A program made the position numbers and the translations under genes. A stretch of DNA of 64,000 nucleotides from assembly GCA_015852425.1 (NCBI GenBank), contig JAAAIG010000051.1:19698-83697 (forward strand), given 5' to 3'. This stretch comes from Gryganskiella cystojenkinii. Its lineage: Eukaryota; Mortierellomycota; Mortierellomycetes; Mortierellales; Mortierellaceae. Numbering within the stretch: the first letter of the stretch is position 1; the number at the start of each line of letters is the position of its first letter. Below the pieces are notes generated by a model. It worked only from the letters and a program-made list of their open reading frames with translations, made no database searches and was not told the origin of the DNA. Positions 10,709-22,046 of this stretch are shown in pieces.

Positions 10709-12544
10709 CTAAGATTTTTGTTCTCCCGCGGAAATCAATCCAACCCTGAGGAGTTGCGAGGAAAGGAGTGTAGGTGAAGAAAACGCAGGGGATTCAAATG
10801 ACCCTACACCGACACCTGCTGCTGTCGCACTTCTAGCCTCATCATCTTCCGTAGCGATTTCGATGTGGTGGTCAATGCTGCTGTTGTTCTTGGCATGACC
10901 CCTGGATTGCCCAAAGGCGGCTGTGCTCTTGGCCATTGTCCCGCCACGTTGGCTTGACTCGGGCTCATAGTTGGTCGTAAAATGTTGTTGTTGCTGTTGT
11001 TGTTGTTGCTGGTATGACAGATCGGCGTAATGTTGTTGAGTTTGTTGAGTTTGAAACTGGTAAGGCTGTTGTTGGGGTGGCGAGAACTGTGAATATTGGT
11101 AGGCCAGAGGAGGAGAGAGAGAGGCGCTCATGTACGGCAAATGCGCGGATGTCGGCGTGCCTGCGCCTCCTTGAGCCAAGTACATGCTATGCGTGTTCAT
11201 CATGGATCGTCTTCGGGTCGTGATCGAGGGAGGGATGACCAAGGTTGCAGGCGTCTGTTGCATCATGCTGACAGGTCGAAGGTCGCCGGTACTGCGGGTC
11301 ATTGAGTGATGCAGACGACCATAGACTGCCGCCGGCATTGGTGGTGAGAGTGGCATGAGTGGTGGTGGTGAGACAGATCGATCTGTCAACACAACCGAGA
11401 ATCTTGTACCAATGGAATGTCGAGGTGTTGTTGCTGAGTCTTGTTCGTGTTCCTGCATGAGCTCTTGTTGCTGTTGTTGGCTTTGGAGGTGTTCGTTACT
11501 GTTATTATAATTGGAAGACGATCCTCCTGCGGCGGCCTGAGGATACAAGGAGGCTGAAGGACTATCGGCTGCAGTAGGAAGTGGAGGAGGGATGGGACTG
11601 ACTCGCCCGTGGTATTCATCATAATGACTGTTTCTGAGTTCGCCTGCTGATAACGCTTTAGGGCTAGAGGAGATATAGTCACCGCCGTTGCTACCAATGA
11701 TGATGCTATTGGCGCGACTGTTTCCACCACCTCCAGTGTTGGCACCCGGAGTACCAGAGTTGGATCCTGACCAGTAGCCAGACTGCATAGAACTTGGTCT
11801 AGCGACTGCGGCTGCAGGCATGGTGGGGCTCAACATCCGGTTCGAGTGTCCGAGCGACAAGGTTGAAGAACGTTTCGAGAGACGATGACTCTGGTGCAAC
11901 TCGGACATTTCTTGCAAGGCCCGGCTGATATCGATCTCACTTGCGACGCTGCTACCGATCCCACTACCATTGGCAGACCCGGTCGTGCCCATAAAGATAC
12001 CGCTGCCCCTGTTCCTCCCACCTGCATTCACCCCACTGAGACTCAATGTACTGTCTCGCTTGTTTATATTTTTGGATGAACCCGAGCCTAAGGGACCCGA
12101 AAAGGTGTTCGTGTCAATAAAAGAAGCCGAGCGCATCGCTCGACGCGCTTTTGCACGACGAGTCCTAAACAGACAAAAGACCACAGCGCCTAATCCGGCC
12201 AAGACCACAAAGACGACGACGAGTGAGACCGTCAACATGGTCGGGCCATTCGTGTTATTGTCATCGATTAGTCCCCAAGGTGTCGCCGCAGGGTCGGTCC
12301 CGACGGTTGGGTTGGCACCATTATTGGTGCTGGAAGAGCTGCTGGGGAGATCGGCAGTGATGGTGGAAAAAGTTGTGGTTGTGATCGTGGTCGTGGTAGT
12401 TGTAGGTTCAGCAGTTGTCAGGGGCGGGTTTCCGGTGTTGGTAGGCGGGTTGATGACGGGGTCGGTTATAGAAGAAGATTGGACTGGTGGCCGGGATCGA
12501 CCGCCACCACCACGGCCGGTAGAGGTAGGAGCAGGTGCAGCCAT
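10709..12544 (-). CDS. Single-pass membrane protein with S/T-rich ectodomain and long disordered tail
   Basis: A single exon of 611 residues. I recognise no named family. Residues 1-100 are rich in G, P, S and T, including a run of threonines around 48-60, a likely O-mannosylation zone. Residues 103-126 form one strong hydrophobic segment (LTVSLVVVFVVLAGLGAVVF), followed at once by basic residues RTRRAKARRA, so the tail should be cytosolic. The tail (about 130-611) is disordered, rich in S, G, N, P and Q, with Q tracts around 365 and 510-518 and proline clusters. No classical signal peptide precedes the threonine-rich part, so the segment may act as a signal anchor, or an upstream exon may be missing. 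The layout resembles fungal wall-stress or Mid2/Wsc-like sensors in form only; no cysteine-rich WSC module is present. Frame integrity over 1.8 kb supports the gene; the function is unknown. Confidence 0.75.
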   Translation of the reverse strand: MAAPAPTSTGRGGGGRSRPPVQSSSITDPVINPPTNTGNPPLTTAEPTTTTTTITTTTFSTITADLPSSSSSTNNGANPTVGTDPAATPWGLIDDNNTNGPTMLTVSLVVVFVVLAGLGAVVFCLFRTRRAKARRAMRSASFIDTNTFSGPLGSGSSKNINKRDSTLSLSGVNAGGRNRGSGIFMGTTGSANGSGIGSSVASEIDISRALQEMSELHQSHRLSKRSSTLSLGHSNRMLSPTMPAAAVARPSSMQSGYWSGSNSGTPGANTGGGGNSRANSIIIGSNGGDYISSSPKALSAGELRNSHYDEYHGRVSPIPPPLPTAADSPSASLYPQAAAGGSSSNYNNSNEHLQSQQQQQELMQEHEQDSATTPRHSIGTRFSVVLTDRSVSPPPLMPLSPPMPAAVYGRLHHSMTRSTGDLRPVSMMQQTPATLVIPPSITTRRRSMMNTHSMYLAQGGAGTPTSAHLPYMSASLSPPLAYQYSQFSPPQQQPYQFQTQQTQQHYADLSYQQQQQQQQQHFTTNYEPESSQRGGTMAKSTAAFGQSRGHAKNNSSIDHHIEIATEDDEARSATAAGVGVGSFESPAFSSPTLLSSQLLRVGLISAGEQKS

Positions 12545-15500
12545 GAGATCGTCGTTCTTATTTGATTTGGGGCGTGCTTCTTCTCCCGACTATCGTTGAT
12601 TTTGTTGTTGTTGTTGTTGTTGTCGCCGTTGTTGTTACTGTTCTGATCGATATCGCCGTCAGTATTGTTTTCTCGATCCGAGAAAGGGGAAGAAGTAGAC
12701 GAAAAGGGATCAGGGGAAGATGCCCTTGTGCTTGCGTGGTAGTGGTCGCGAACAAGATCAGGGTCCGGTAAAAGGGTAGATAGTGCGACGACAATAAAAG
12801 AGGTTGATGGCGGTGTGGAAAACGGTGGTGCTGTCGAGGAGGATGAAGTAGAAGAGAAAGGGAAGGGGATGAAGAGTTTCTAGTTGAGGTAAGGGAGGTT
12901 GTTGCCGAGGATGGAAAGAATGAAAAGTGGGGTACAAAGAGGGGTGGAATTGATGGCGGCTCCCGAAGTGGAAGAGGTGTCGGGATTAAAGAAGAAAGTA
13001 AGGAAAAAGAGTGCAAGGGAGGAGAGAAAGAAGGAAACGAAGGAGAGAGGCGCTCAACAATAAGCGTCATATGTAAAGAGAAAATAATAGGGACGATCGC
13101 AAACAACAACAACCAAGCAGGAATCGATTGGAGATCCCCTTCCAAGTCAACTACAAGAGAGGGGCAAAACCAACAAAAAAAAAAAAAAAAAAAATTAACA
13201 GGCTTTCGTTGGAAACGGAAAAGCGAGGGAGAGCGGGAGTGAACAAGAACAGGCTCACCCACTGACCCCGCTCTTCTGGCTGAAGGCGTCTGGGGGTTTA
13301 GATTTCAAATGCTTTACGAAGGCGTTTTACGGTGTGGACTTGATAAACGGTAGTTGAAAAAAATCTTCCTAAGAATAGCCTGCAAAAAATCAAAAATTCA
13401 AATATGAGTGGACGTGCGTACCCTCGTCCCCATGCGGATCGAAGCACAAAACAGGGGAAATCGAAAAAAAGAGACCACCGTGATGGTTGCACAGGAGCAA
13501 AAGGACTAGAAAAAAATGCTGGTTCTTTGATCCGTTTCTGCCGCGTGTTCTTGTGGAGGTGGACAGAGGGGATGGATGTGTTTCGAGCAAGAAAAACAAA
13601 TGATTGTTTGCGTAGCCACCTGTAGTCTCGTCCTCGATCGGATCTTTTTTTTTCTCACTGCTGCGGTGATGCAAAAAAAAAGGGAGGTGGGGTATATCCG
13701 GAAAAGAAAGTGGCAGGGAACGGACCGTGTATTGTCTGGCAAATTTGTAAGAGGGGGGGAGGGCAGATGACGGGTTCAATATGCAGGGAGCAGGGGTGCG
13801 AGGAATTAAATGGGGGCTATGGGAAACGAATAACGACGTGCTCTCGATAACTTTTGATGAGATCGAGGTCTACAAATTTTGGGGCGTTACAAATGGAATC
13901 CGAAGAAGGCGAAGAAGGCGAAGAGGCGAGCACAACGAAAAAGCCTATTTAGACTTTTTTTTTAAGAGACGCGTTTTCATATTTGATCTAATATACTGCT
14001 ACGCTGCCCAAAGGGGCCAGACAGCTCATCTCAATGCATTTGCATTTGATCTTCGAAATGCATTCCATGCGAAAAGACTTACATTCAAGGGGACAGCCAC
14101 CAGGTCTAGCACTAAGTCCAAGGGATCGAACAGGTTCGGAGAGGGAGTGATTATCAAGGGACCGACTCTTCTTTTCCAACTTATTGAGCGCCTCCAGCCC
14201 CTCTGCACGGGAGATTCCAAGCTGTTGAAAACTCTCAAACTCCAGCAGGTTTTTCCATAACTTTTGACTAGATGGTCACAACAGTAACAGACAGACTCTC
14301 ATCGGAATTATTTTCTTTCTATCCTTTGCACTGTCGACAACACGTTCGTTTGGTCCAAGCAATCGAAGAGGAGGACGTACGAGCACGTAAACGCGAGAGC
14401 AAGGGGTGGAGACGACTTCATAACATTAAAAATACAAACTGACCCTCGTCTGCTCTCAATTCTTTGCAGAAACACAGGCAATGACCCGCAAGGGTTCAAA
14501 GCAAGGGAGGACCACTACTACCATTACGGAGGCTATTCTTGTCTAAAAAGGAGTAACTCCATGGAGAAAACTGATCTAGACCAATCTCCTTTTCTGTGCT
14601 TGCATGCAAACCCAACGTCAGAAGCAACAACCTCCTCTCATCGTCTTTTCCCCGTCCGTTTCCATCACCCTTGCAAAAACAAAGTCCCGTTATCTTTGCT
14701 GCAACATCAAGAGAAAAAGAAAAAAAAGGAAAAAGAATAATGCTGGTCCCTGCGCTTTTCCCAGCAAAACTCGGATCAAACATTGACCCGAGGATTGCAG
14801 TGAAAATTGGACCTACAGTAGTATCCAACACTAGAGGCAGGCACAGATACTGAAAGAAAGACAATGAGAGCCTTTGCCTGGTCAATCTACAATCCGCCGC
14901 TTCACATACACGAGGCAGACTAGTGCTAATGGGGCTCTGGAGCTGTGCTTCTGGGTCCGATCTCTGCAACTGAGACCTCACCGCAAATTCTTCTCGTACA
15001 TCAAGCGTACCAAAGATCTTACAAATTGTAAGAACCTCTTCAACAACAATCGCAAGGGAACCTTGTCAAGAGTAAACGTGGGCTGGGGATAATAAAAAAA
15101 AGAATCATTATCCGCCGTTTACGCGCTGTGGTACATGTAGGTCATGAAGTGATGACCCTTGGATTACAATTATCGCTCATGAGCCTCTTGTGTGCCTTCT
15201 CGTAACATAAAAAAAAATCTTCAGAGTTGAGAACGAATTTTCCCGTGAGCCTCGCTCGATAGCAGTGATAATTTTTTTAAGGAAGGGCAGGCATGGTCCA
15301 CGCGTCAGAGCACATTTTTGATGTCCATGTGCCCTGCAAATCGATTTCTATAGGCAGAGAAGCGCTGTTTCTGGTTTTTTGAAACAGCTTTTCTCGCACA
15401 AAATATGCGGGTCCGATCTTATGGTTCTTCCTTAAGGATGCCTTTGCTTTCCGCATGATGGCATGGTAGTCTACAGCAAACAGTGGTTGTTTCTTCAGAA

Positions 15501-15702
15501 CAATAATCTCTTGACCTCGAGTACGTCAGTTCCCGAAGTAGAATACAGAAAGTATTGATGTCCTTTGACGGCAGTCGAGAATGAGACCCTTGAACGAGTT
15601 CAATTTTTATTTGGTGGCAAAATTACATAGTAGTTGAATGTGTTTGCGTTACCAATTGCGCTTCTTTATTTCGACACGTTCTTGTAACACTTATGCTCGC
15701 CT
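12545..15702. other. About 3.2 kb without a supported gene
   Basis: Bases 12545-13260 are CT-rich on the minus strand and look like a long leader or promoter of the membrane-protein gene; the 234-residue open frame there is only S/P/L/F composition. At 13781-14260 (+) and 14496-14981 (-) there are open frames without motif, signal peptide or family resemblance. An 8-bp inverted repeat (GCTGTTTC, 9-nt loop) lies at 15364-15388. I see no tRNA, snRNA or transposon. Confidence 0.5.
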
Positions 15703-17374
15703 TCAGTGGCTTGATTTCTTCATTTGCCTCCTCCTCATCTCCTCAACAACCTTCAGTTTTTCAAAGTTCAGCTCACGTTCGACCTGCAACAGATCCAACT
15801 GTCTCTTCGTCAAATACGAATCGATTTCAACTTCCTTCGAGAAATTCTACGAGGGAGCACAGGGCACGGTTGATGGCGCAACTGGTTGGTAGAGAGGCTC
15901 ATGTGGCGCGCCGAGGGACCTGGGACGGGAGGCCAAGGATGCAAAAAAAGTTGTTTGGAACACCTTCCCTTACGAACCTTGACTTCTTTGTATCCTGATG
16001 ATCAGCCGATGTCGTGCTGGGGTTGCCACCATTTCGGTTGCTGAAGATGGTGTCCACGTCTGCATCTGTATGTGGTGGTCGTGGCGATGATATTTCACCT
16101 ATGAGGCGAGAGTCGACACCGTAGGTTATAGAGATAAGCTGAAACGGTGGTATTGCCTTTCGACCGAATCGATCCTCATTCTCAGCAAAGGGGTGAAAAT
16201 CTGTCGAGCCATTATCCTTGGAGGTTTGCTGTTGAGAAAAAAGAATACAGCGATGGCGCCTACAGACGCGACAGCACCGACAGCTCCTCCGATAGATCCT
16301 GCACCTGATCCTCTTGACGACGATGTTAGCGCTGTGCCAGTGGGAGGAGTGTTGGAGCTGCGATTCGTCAGAGAGGGGTCGTTCGAAAGGGCTTGGTATG
16401 GCGTGGGATCAAATAGGAGAACCCATTGGTTTGTTCGCATATTGTATATCAATGGAGTAGTTGGGAGTATAGTAGTTAGTCGGGACTGCCCAATGTTTTT
16501 TCAGTAATTCAAACAACTCGATGATAGAAACTGAGTGCAAGGAAACCATAAACAAAAAAGCAAAGGAGAACAGCGGGAAAGTAAGATGCACAGCCTCATT
16601 GCGCCAAAAAAGCTATCTCCTGCTACAGTGCAGGCCACACCAGTACGAACACCTGTCGTAGATGTCCCCAAGGTCCAGATCATAGACGTGAGATCCAAGA
16701 CATAAATGCCCCCCCGCAATAGAGTTCTTGCCCACACCCCAGATGACCAACTTTGCTCCACGTAAGCAGAGACCATACAATGACTCGAAATCCCCTCCAA
16801 GAACCCGGTTGTGGCCTCCTTTGACCATTCGTCCGTAACTGGTGCATATTCGTGAAAAGTCGCCACCACAGCGGAGTCACTGCCACTGGGTCCCGTTCGG
16901 CATCCACCATGAATGACTATCGATTTTCTTAGGGTGGACCAAAGAGCCGAATAATCTCTTAAATCCGAAGGTACGAACGATGCGGGGACTGAGGCGAACG
17001 TTCTCTTCGTAGCATTGTAAACCAACATATAAGTCTTATCGCCGGAATTATAAAATTCGCAGCCGTTGAGCACATAGACGGTATTTGTGTCGGGATCCAC
17101 CACGGCTTCGGCATCATATATGGGCGTCAGATTGGTGAGAGCGGTAGTTTTCTGCCACTGGTGAGTTGCGATCATGTAGGTCATCACGGAAATGTCGAAT
17201 GTATGAATCAGGAGAAGCTCAGACTTGTCGAAGTCAAGAGAGCATGTTGCCGGTATCAATCCGATTGGGGGTGTGACGGCGAAGATGACGATGGTGATGG
17301 AGAAAAGCGCTGCGAATAGAGCAGTAAAAATGCGCTTATTTCTTCTGGAAGATTACCTTGTACTGACTCAGCAT
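15703..17374 (-). pseudogene. Degenerate kelch-type membrane protein (third family copy)
   Basis: A full-length but broken copy of the two kelch membrane-protein genes to its right. The family start MxSQY is recognisable at 17374, but the frame is lost before the hydrophobic segment (17272-17340), which has no ATG in its own frame. That segment runs directly into the equivalent of blade 1-2, so roughly 55 codons present in the paralogues (the first kelch strand with its WAVLDEKTLYI motif) are missing. Near 16740-16780 the frame shifts twice: SSHCMVSAY and IYVLDLTSMIW are in one frame and GAKLVIWGVGKNS between them in another. The splice donor after AGDSF is destroyed. The closing motif YNMRTNQWV survives (near 16440), as do a membrane-like segment, pieces of the tail and the helix ending RRRQMKKSSH before a stop at 15703-15705. 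It is a pseudogene unless several independent assembly errors are assumed. Confidence 0.85.
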
Positions 17375-17585
17375 CTCCGTGACTGAGGACAGCAGGATGG
17401 TGAGTTTGAAAAGGTGTCGAAACAAACAAACAAACAAGAGGAAAGAATGTCTTCTAAGAAACAACGACCCCATTTTGCCTTTATACATTGTAAGCCCAAT
17501 ACCATGTTTTTTATTCGATGGCTTTATTTTGTCATCCACTTTCAACACCACTACTCGCCTTCGGTTTAATTTTTCCTTCTATTAA

Positions 17586-19497
17586 TTAATATATCCTCCT
17601 CATCTCCTCGGCGACTCGCAGCTTTTCCAAATTCAACTCACGTTCCACTTGCAACAGCGCTAACTGTCTCCTGGCCAGATCCGAAGCGGTCTCTACTGTC
17701 TTTGAAGTCTTGGACGACGGAGCAGAAGAAGCGAACTTGGAGGCCGACTCTCTCTTGGAGGTAATCGAAGCCGATGGCTCTAGTGTTTCATGGAGAAGCC
17801 CGTGTGGTGCACCGATTGACTTTGGTCGGGAAGCCAGTAGCGCATAAAATTTTTCTGGAGATCGCCTTCCTTGGTTGAGGATGACCCCTCCGCGTGCCCC
17901 TGGATGATCGGTCGATGTCGGACTATGGGGACTGCGGCCGATGCCTTTGGTGTAAATCTTGTCCGTGTCTGTGAAATTCGACCTTGGCGACGACAACTCG
18001 CTTGTTGGAGGAGAGTCAATACCGCAAGATGCAGAGATAGGCGATGGTGGCATATATGCTCGACTAAGTCGACCTACACTCTCGTCGGAGAAACGACTGC
18101 CTCCGAGGTCCTTCATATCTGCCGGCACCCTATCTTTTCGGGCTTGTTGTCTGGACTTCTTGTGACGGAAGAAATAGAATGCACCGATGACACCTAAACC
18201 TGCGATTGCACCAACGGCCCCTCCGATGGATTTTGCATTCGATCCGTCTGACGAGGATGCTGTAGTCGTATCGGGAGACTGCGTGTTTGTCGGGGAAGGG
18301 CCTTGCGTGGTAGATGGAGCCTGGTACGGTGTGGGATCGAACTGATGAACCCACTGGTTCGTTCGCATGTTGTAGATAAGTGGAATGGTCGAGGTAGTTG
18401 TGGTAGTTGCGTTAAATGTGCAGCCGTTCTCGTCGCAGCCTGTTGTTACAGGAAACAAGCAATTCATTATTGAGAGATCCGATAAAATTTATCAGCACAA
18501 AACACTAATACTGCCGACACCCACAGTTGCGAAATATTTACCTCCCCAAGCCAGGAAACTATCGCCTGCAACAGCGCAGGCCATATCGTACCGGACAGTA
18601 GCTGAGGATGTCCCATTAGTCCAGACCATGGTTACAAGGTCCAAAAAATAGAACGTTCCCAGTACAGGCTCATCATCCGGAGTGACGCCGCCGAAAACCA
18701 CCATCTTTGTTCCGGAGTAAGCGGAGACCATACAATGACCTGAAAGTTTTCCAGGACTGGTGCCCGTCGTGGTCACATTCGACCATTTCTTCGTGCCCGG
18801 AACATACTCATAAAAAGTCGAGACAAAGTCAGAGGTGTTATATGATCCACCATAAATTAGCATCGACTTTCTCAAGGTTGACCATACCGCCGAATAGCCT
18901 GTTAAATCCTCGGGTATGAAGGTTGTGGGAACAGAGCTCGAGATTCTCCTTGTGGCGTCGTAAACAAGCATGGCAACTCTGGCACTGGAATTATAAAATG
19001 CATAACCGTTGACCATATAGACCGTATTTGTATCAGGATCCATGACGGCATGAGCATCATAAATCCATTTCAGATTTGTGAGAGCGGTCGTATTCTGCCA
19101 TTTGTTCGTTGCGATCGTGTAGGTCAACACAGCCGGGTCGAGAGTATCAATCATCAGGAGCTTAGACTTGTCTGACGAGACGACCATGCATTGTCCTGTT
19201 ACTGTTGGACCTGTTGAAAGGGGTTTCCAAGGCGGATTCATGTCCGTGAAAGTTTTTGTGAGATCTAACGAGAACGCCACTGTGGGTTGTGTATTCGGCT
19301 GCCCTCCCTGAATGTAAAGGGTTTTTTCATCCACCACGGCCCATTGGGGCTCAAAGATTGCTGTGAGCGGTCCTGTTGCGGCGACTGCAATGCTTGCGAC
19401 GATAGAGAAGGAAGACGCGAGATAAAAAAGCAATAAGAGTTTGGGATCCTAGCGGGGACCTTCTTGGCTTGAATGGTTCTTGGTGCTGACTCGGCAT
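17586..19497 (-). CDS. Kelch-ectodomain membrane protein, frameshifted near its start
   Basis: Two exons: 19497-18542 and 18439-17586. The ectodomain carries kelch-like repeats (WAVVDEKTLYIQGG, VYMVNGYAFYN, AVWSTLRKSMLIYGG, KMVVFGG, MVWTNG), closed across the intron by PLIYNMRTNQWVHQFDPTPYQ-type sequence. A T/S/P-rich stalk, a membrane segment (IGGAVGAIAGLGVIGAFYFF) with a basic stop (RHKKSRQQARK), a disordered tail and a C-terminal helix (AKRQLALLQVE-like, ending RRIY) follow. The family ATG (MPSQ) at 19497 is in a different frame from the ectodomain: the summed exon length is 1810 nt, one more than a multiple of three. The in-frame path backwards from the ectodomain meets TAG before any ATG. 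The shift maps to a T-rich stretch (six T) at about 19420-19440. The rest is undamaged, so it is either a young pseudogene or a sequence error. Kelch propellers mediate protein or glycan contacts; the role is unknown. Confidence 0.75.
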
Positions 19498-20127
19498 TCC
19501 GGAGAACAGAGAAGGAGTTGAGGATGGAAAAGCAACTGAAAAATGGTCAGATGAAAATAAAAAGAAGACGGAGAGAGAAAACGGTTCGTTCTGACGAGTA
19601 CGAGGACATTGACAGCTTCCCAGGGCATTGACCCTACTCTGTCCATCTTTGTGTCCACATCTTTTTTTGAGAGCAAAGTTTTGCTGGTTCATTAACCCCT
19701 CAGTCTACTCTGTCAACACATGTTGCTGAGCCGAGGAACAGAACGCAGTGTCTCTTGCACTTGAATTCACGCCACATCAAAAGAGCAGTTCGTTCGCCAC
19801 TGGTACTAATCATTGTTCTCTACTTCTTGTTTCGCTTATCATAAATGGTTTGCCTTTAGGAGGGGGATTCTTCTGTGCATTTGCTTCCGGTCGGATGGGT
19901 GGAGGTTTTTGGTCGAATCTGCTCTCACGAGGCTTTTTTGCAGCTGTGCAAACAAAAATAAAAACAAAAACAAAAAACAAGACAAAGACAGAACCACAAG
20001 AGAGACACGAGAGTAGTGGAATTTTTTTTTTGTGACCAAGAACTCTTTGTTTTGATTATGCATATTGCAGATGAGTCCTCCCAGATTTCCATCGGATTTT
20101 TTATTTCATGGGGGCTCTTCTACCATC
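19498..20127. other. Spacer between kelch copies
   Basis: The first about 70 bases next to the ATG (19498-19570) resemble the leader of the intact copy (ggagaac...gaagga...), so the duplication unit includes the 5' UTR. The remainder is AT-rich and holds short homopolymers; no gene seen. Confidence 0.5.
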
Positions 20128-22046
20128 TCACCGTCCGCTCAACTCTTCCTCTTCCTCCATTTGTCTCATCTTCAACTCCTCAGCGACTCTCAACTTTTCC
20201 ATATTCAGCTCATGCTCAACTTGCAACAACGCCAACTGTCTCTTGGCCAAATCCGACTTCGCCTCTGCTGCTTTCGAAAGTCTTGCCGAGGGAGATGAAT
20301 CAAACGGGGAGGTCGAGTCTCTCACGGAGGAGGACAGGGTAGATGATTCAGATAATTGAGGAAATGACTCGTGTGGTCCACCCACTGACCTGGGACGAGA
20401 GGCCAACGATGCAAAAAAAAGTTCTGGAGAACGATTCCCTTGGCCGACGTTTACTTCTTTCCTGTCCTGATGATCAGCTGATGTGAAGGTATGGGGGTTG
20501 CGACCGCTTCGGCTGTTGATGATGATGTCCGTATCTGTTTGTGGTGATCGCGGCGTAGATGGAGGTAGAGAAGTAAGGGGTGGTGAAGATGGTGGTGCAA
20601 CCATTTGAGGAAATCGATCTTTACTTTTGTCGTGGAGATGAAAATCTGCTTGCCCATCGTCCTTAGCATTATGTTGTCGTCTGGACTTCCTGTGACGGAC
20701 AAAAATTAATGCACCAATGGCGCCTAGAACAATGACGGCGCCTACCCCTCCTCCGATGGCTCCTGCATTCGATCCACCTGGCGATGTTGTTGTCGTGTCC
20801 GTGGGTTGTGTGTTTGTCGGAGAAGAAGCCTGTGTGGGGGACGAGTTCTGGTACGGCGTAGGATCGAACTGATGAACCCACTGGTTAGTTCGCATGTTAT
20901 AAATAAGTGGAATATTTGGGACTGATACGCCACCTAGTTCAAGAGCGCCTATTTCGAGTTGAATACAATGACTGAGCTCAATATCTGCTCCACTAGATGC
21001 AGTAATGGGCACATCTGATGGGAACAAAACAAAAGTAAAAAGCAAAGAGACCAGCATGTAGTCATTTCTCATTTACCTCCCCAAGCCAAGAAACTGTCCC
21101 CGGCAACAGCGCAGGCCGGACCAGACCGAACACTGACCGCTGCTATCCCTGCTGTCCAGATCATTGTCGTCAAATCCAAGACATGGATCGCTCCGATATC
21201 TTTACGGTTCTGGTCCTGACCTCCAAAAACGACCATCTTCGAACCGGCGTAAGCAGGAGTCATACAATGATACGAGATATTTCCAGGGCCGGCTCCTGTC
21301 GTGGTTATATTCGACCATTTGTTCGTGGCTGGCTTATATTCATAAAAATCCGAGACGGTAAAGGAACCAAAGCCGCCGGGTCCATTATGCCATCCACCAT
21401 AAACGAGCATAGACTTTCTCAGGGTCGACCAAACGGCCGAATAACCGTCTAAGTTCGAGTCGATGAACGCTGTGGGAACTGAGGCGAAGGTTTTCTTTGT
21501 GGCATCGTAAACCATCATGGAGACCTTATCTGTAACACCGGCATAGAGTACATATCCGTTTACAATATAGACCATATTAGTGTCTGGATCCATAGCGGCT
21601 TTAAGGAAACCATGTGGGTTTGTCAGACTTGTGAGAGATGTTATGTTCTGCCATTGATTCTTCGCAATCGTGTAGACCGCCACGTTGAGGGGGATGTCAA
21701 AGACAATGAGCTGGGTCTTGTCCGGGGAAAATACCATGCCTGTACCAATAGTATCAGGGCCTGCGGATGATAAAGACGTCCAAGGCGGATTCGTATCGTT
21801 GAACGACTTTGTCAGGTCAAGAGCGAATGCTATGGGTGTCGCGCCCCGACTTCCACCCTCAATATAGAGGGTCTTTTCATCCAACACGGCCCATTGTGGT
21901 GATAAAAATGATATTGGGGGTGCGGTGGCAGCAGAAACAAGAATAGTGACGGTTGAGAAGAGGGTTGCGAGGAGAGCGATGACAAGAGGTAGCTGTCCTA
22001 GCGGGGTCCATCTCTGCCAAGGTGACCCCAAATACTGACTCGGCAT
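20128..22046 (-). CDS. Kelch-ectodomain single-pass membrane protein, intact copy
   Basis: Two exons, 22046-21077 and 21014-20128, give 618 residues in one frame; the ATG at 22046 (MPSQYLGSP) is preferred because paralogues share it. Layout: N-terminal hydrophobic segment (about 18-42, signal peptide or anchor); kelch-like propeller (about 45-360, with WAVLDEKTLYIEGG, MVYIVNGY, AVWSTLRKSMLVYGG, KMVVFGG and closing IYNMRTNQWVHQFDP); T/S/N-rich stalk; membrane segment (about 408-429); basic RHRKSRR stop; disordered Ser/Pro tail; and a charged C-terminal helix (about 565-618, KRQLALLQVEHELNMEKLRVAEEL) likely to form a coiled coil. The only intron sits in the last blade (AGDSFLAWG|), as in the neighbour. 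Propellers of this kind bind proteins or sugars, and galactose-oxidase enzymes share the fold, but I do not see the copper ligands of galactose oxidase. An adhesion or receptor-like role is inference. Confidence 0.88.

Noticed and set aside
12558..13262. 234-residue minus-strand open frame
   Set aside because: S/P/L/F-rich translation of a CT-rich leader, without domain or splice support; treated as 5' UTR of the membrane-protein gene.
13781..14260. 159-residue plus-strand open frame
   Set aside because: No motif or family-like stretch, an arginine run from simple sequence, and antisense frames of equal quality.
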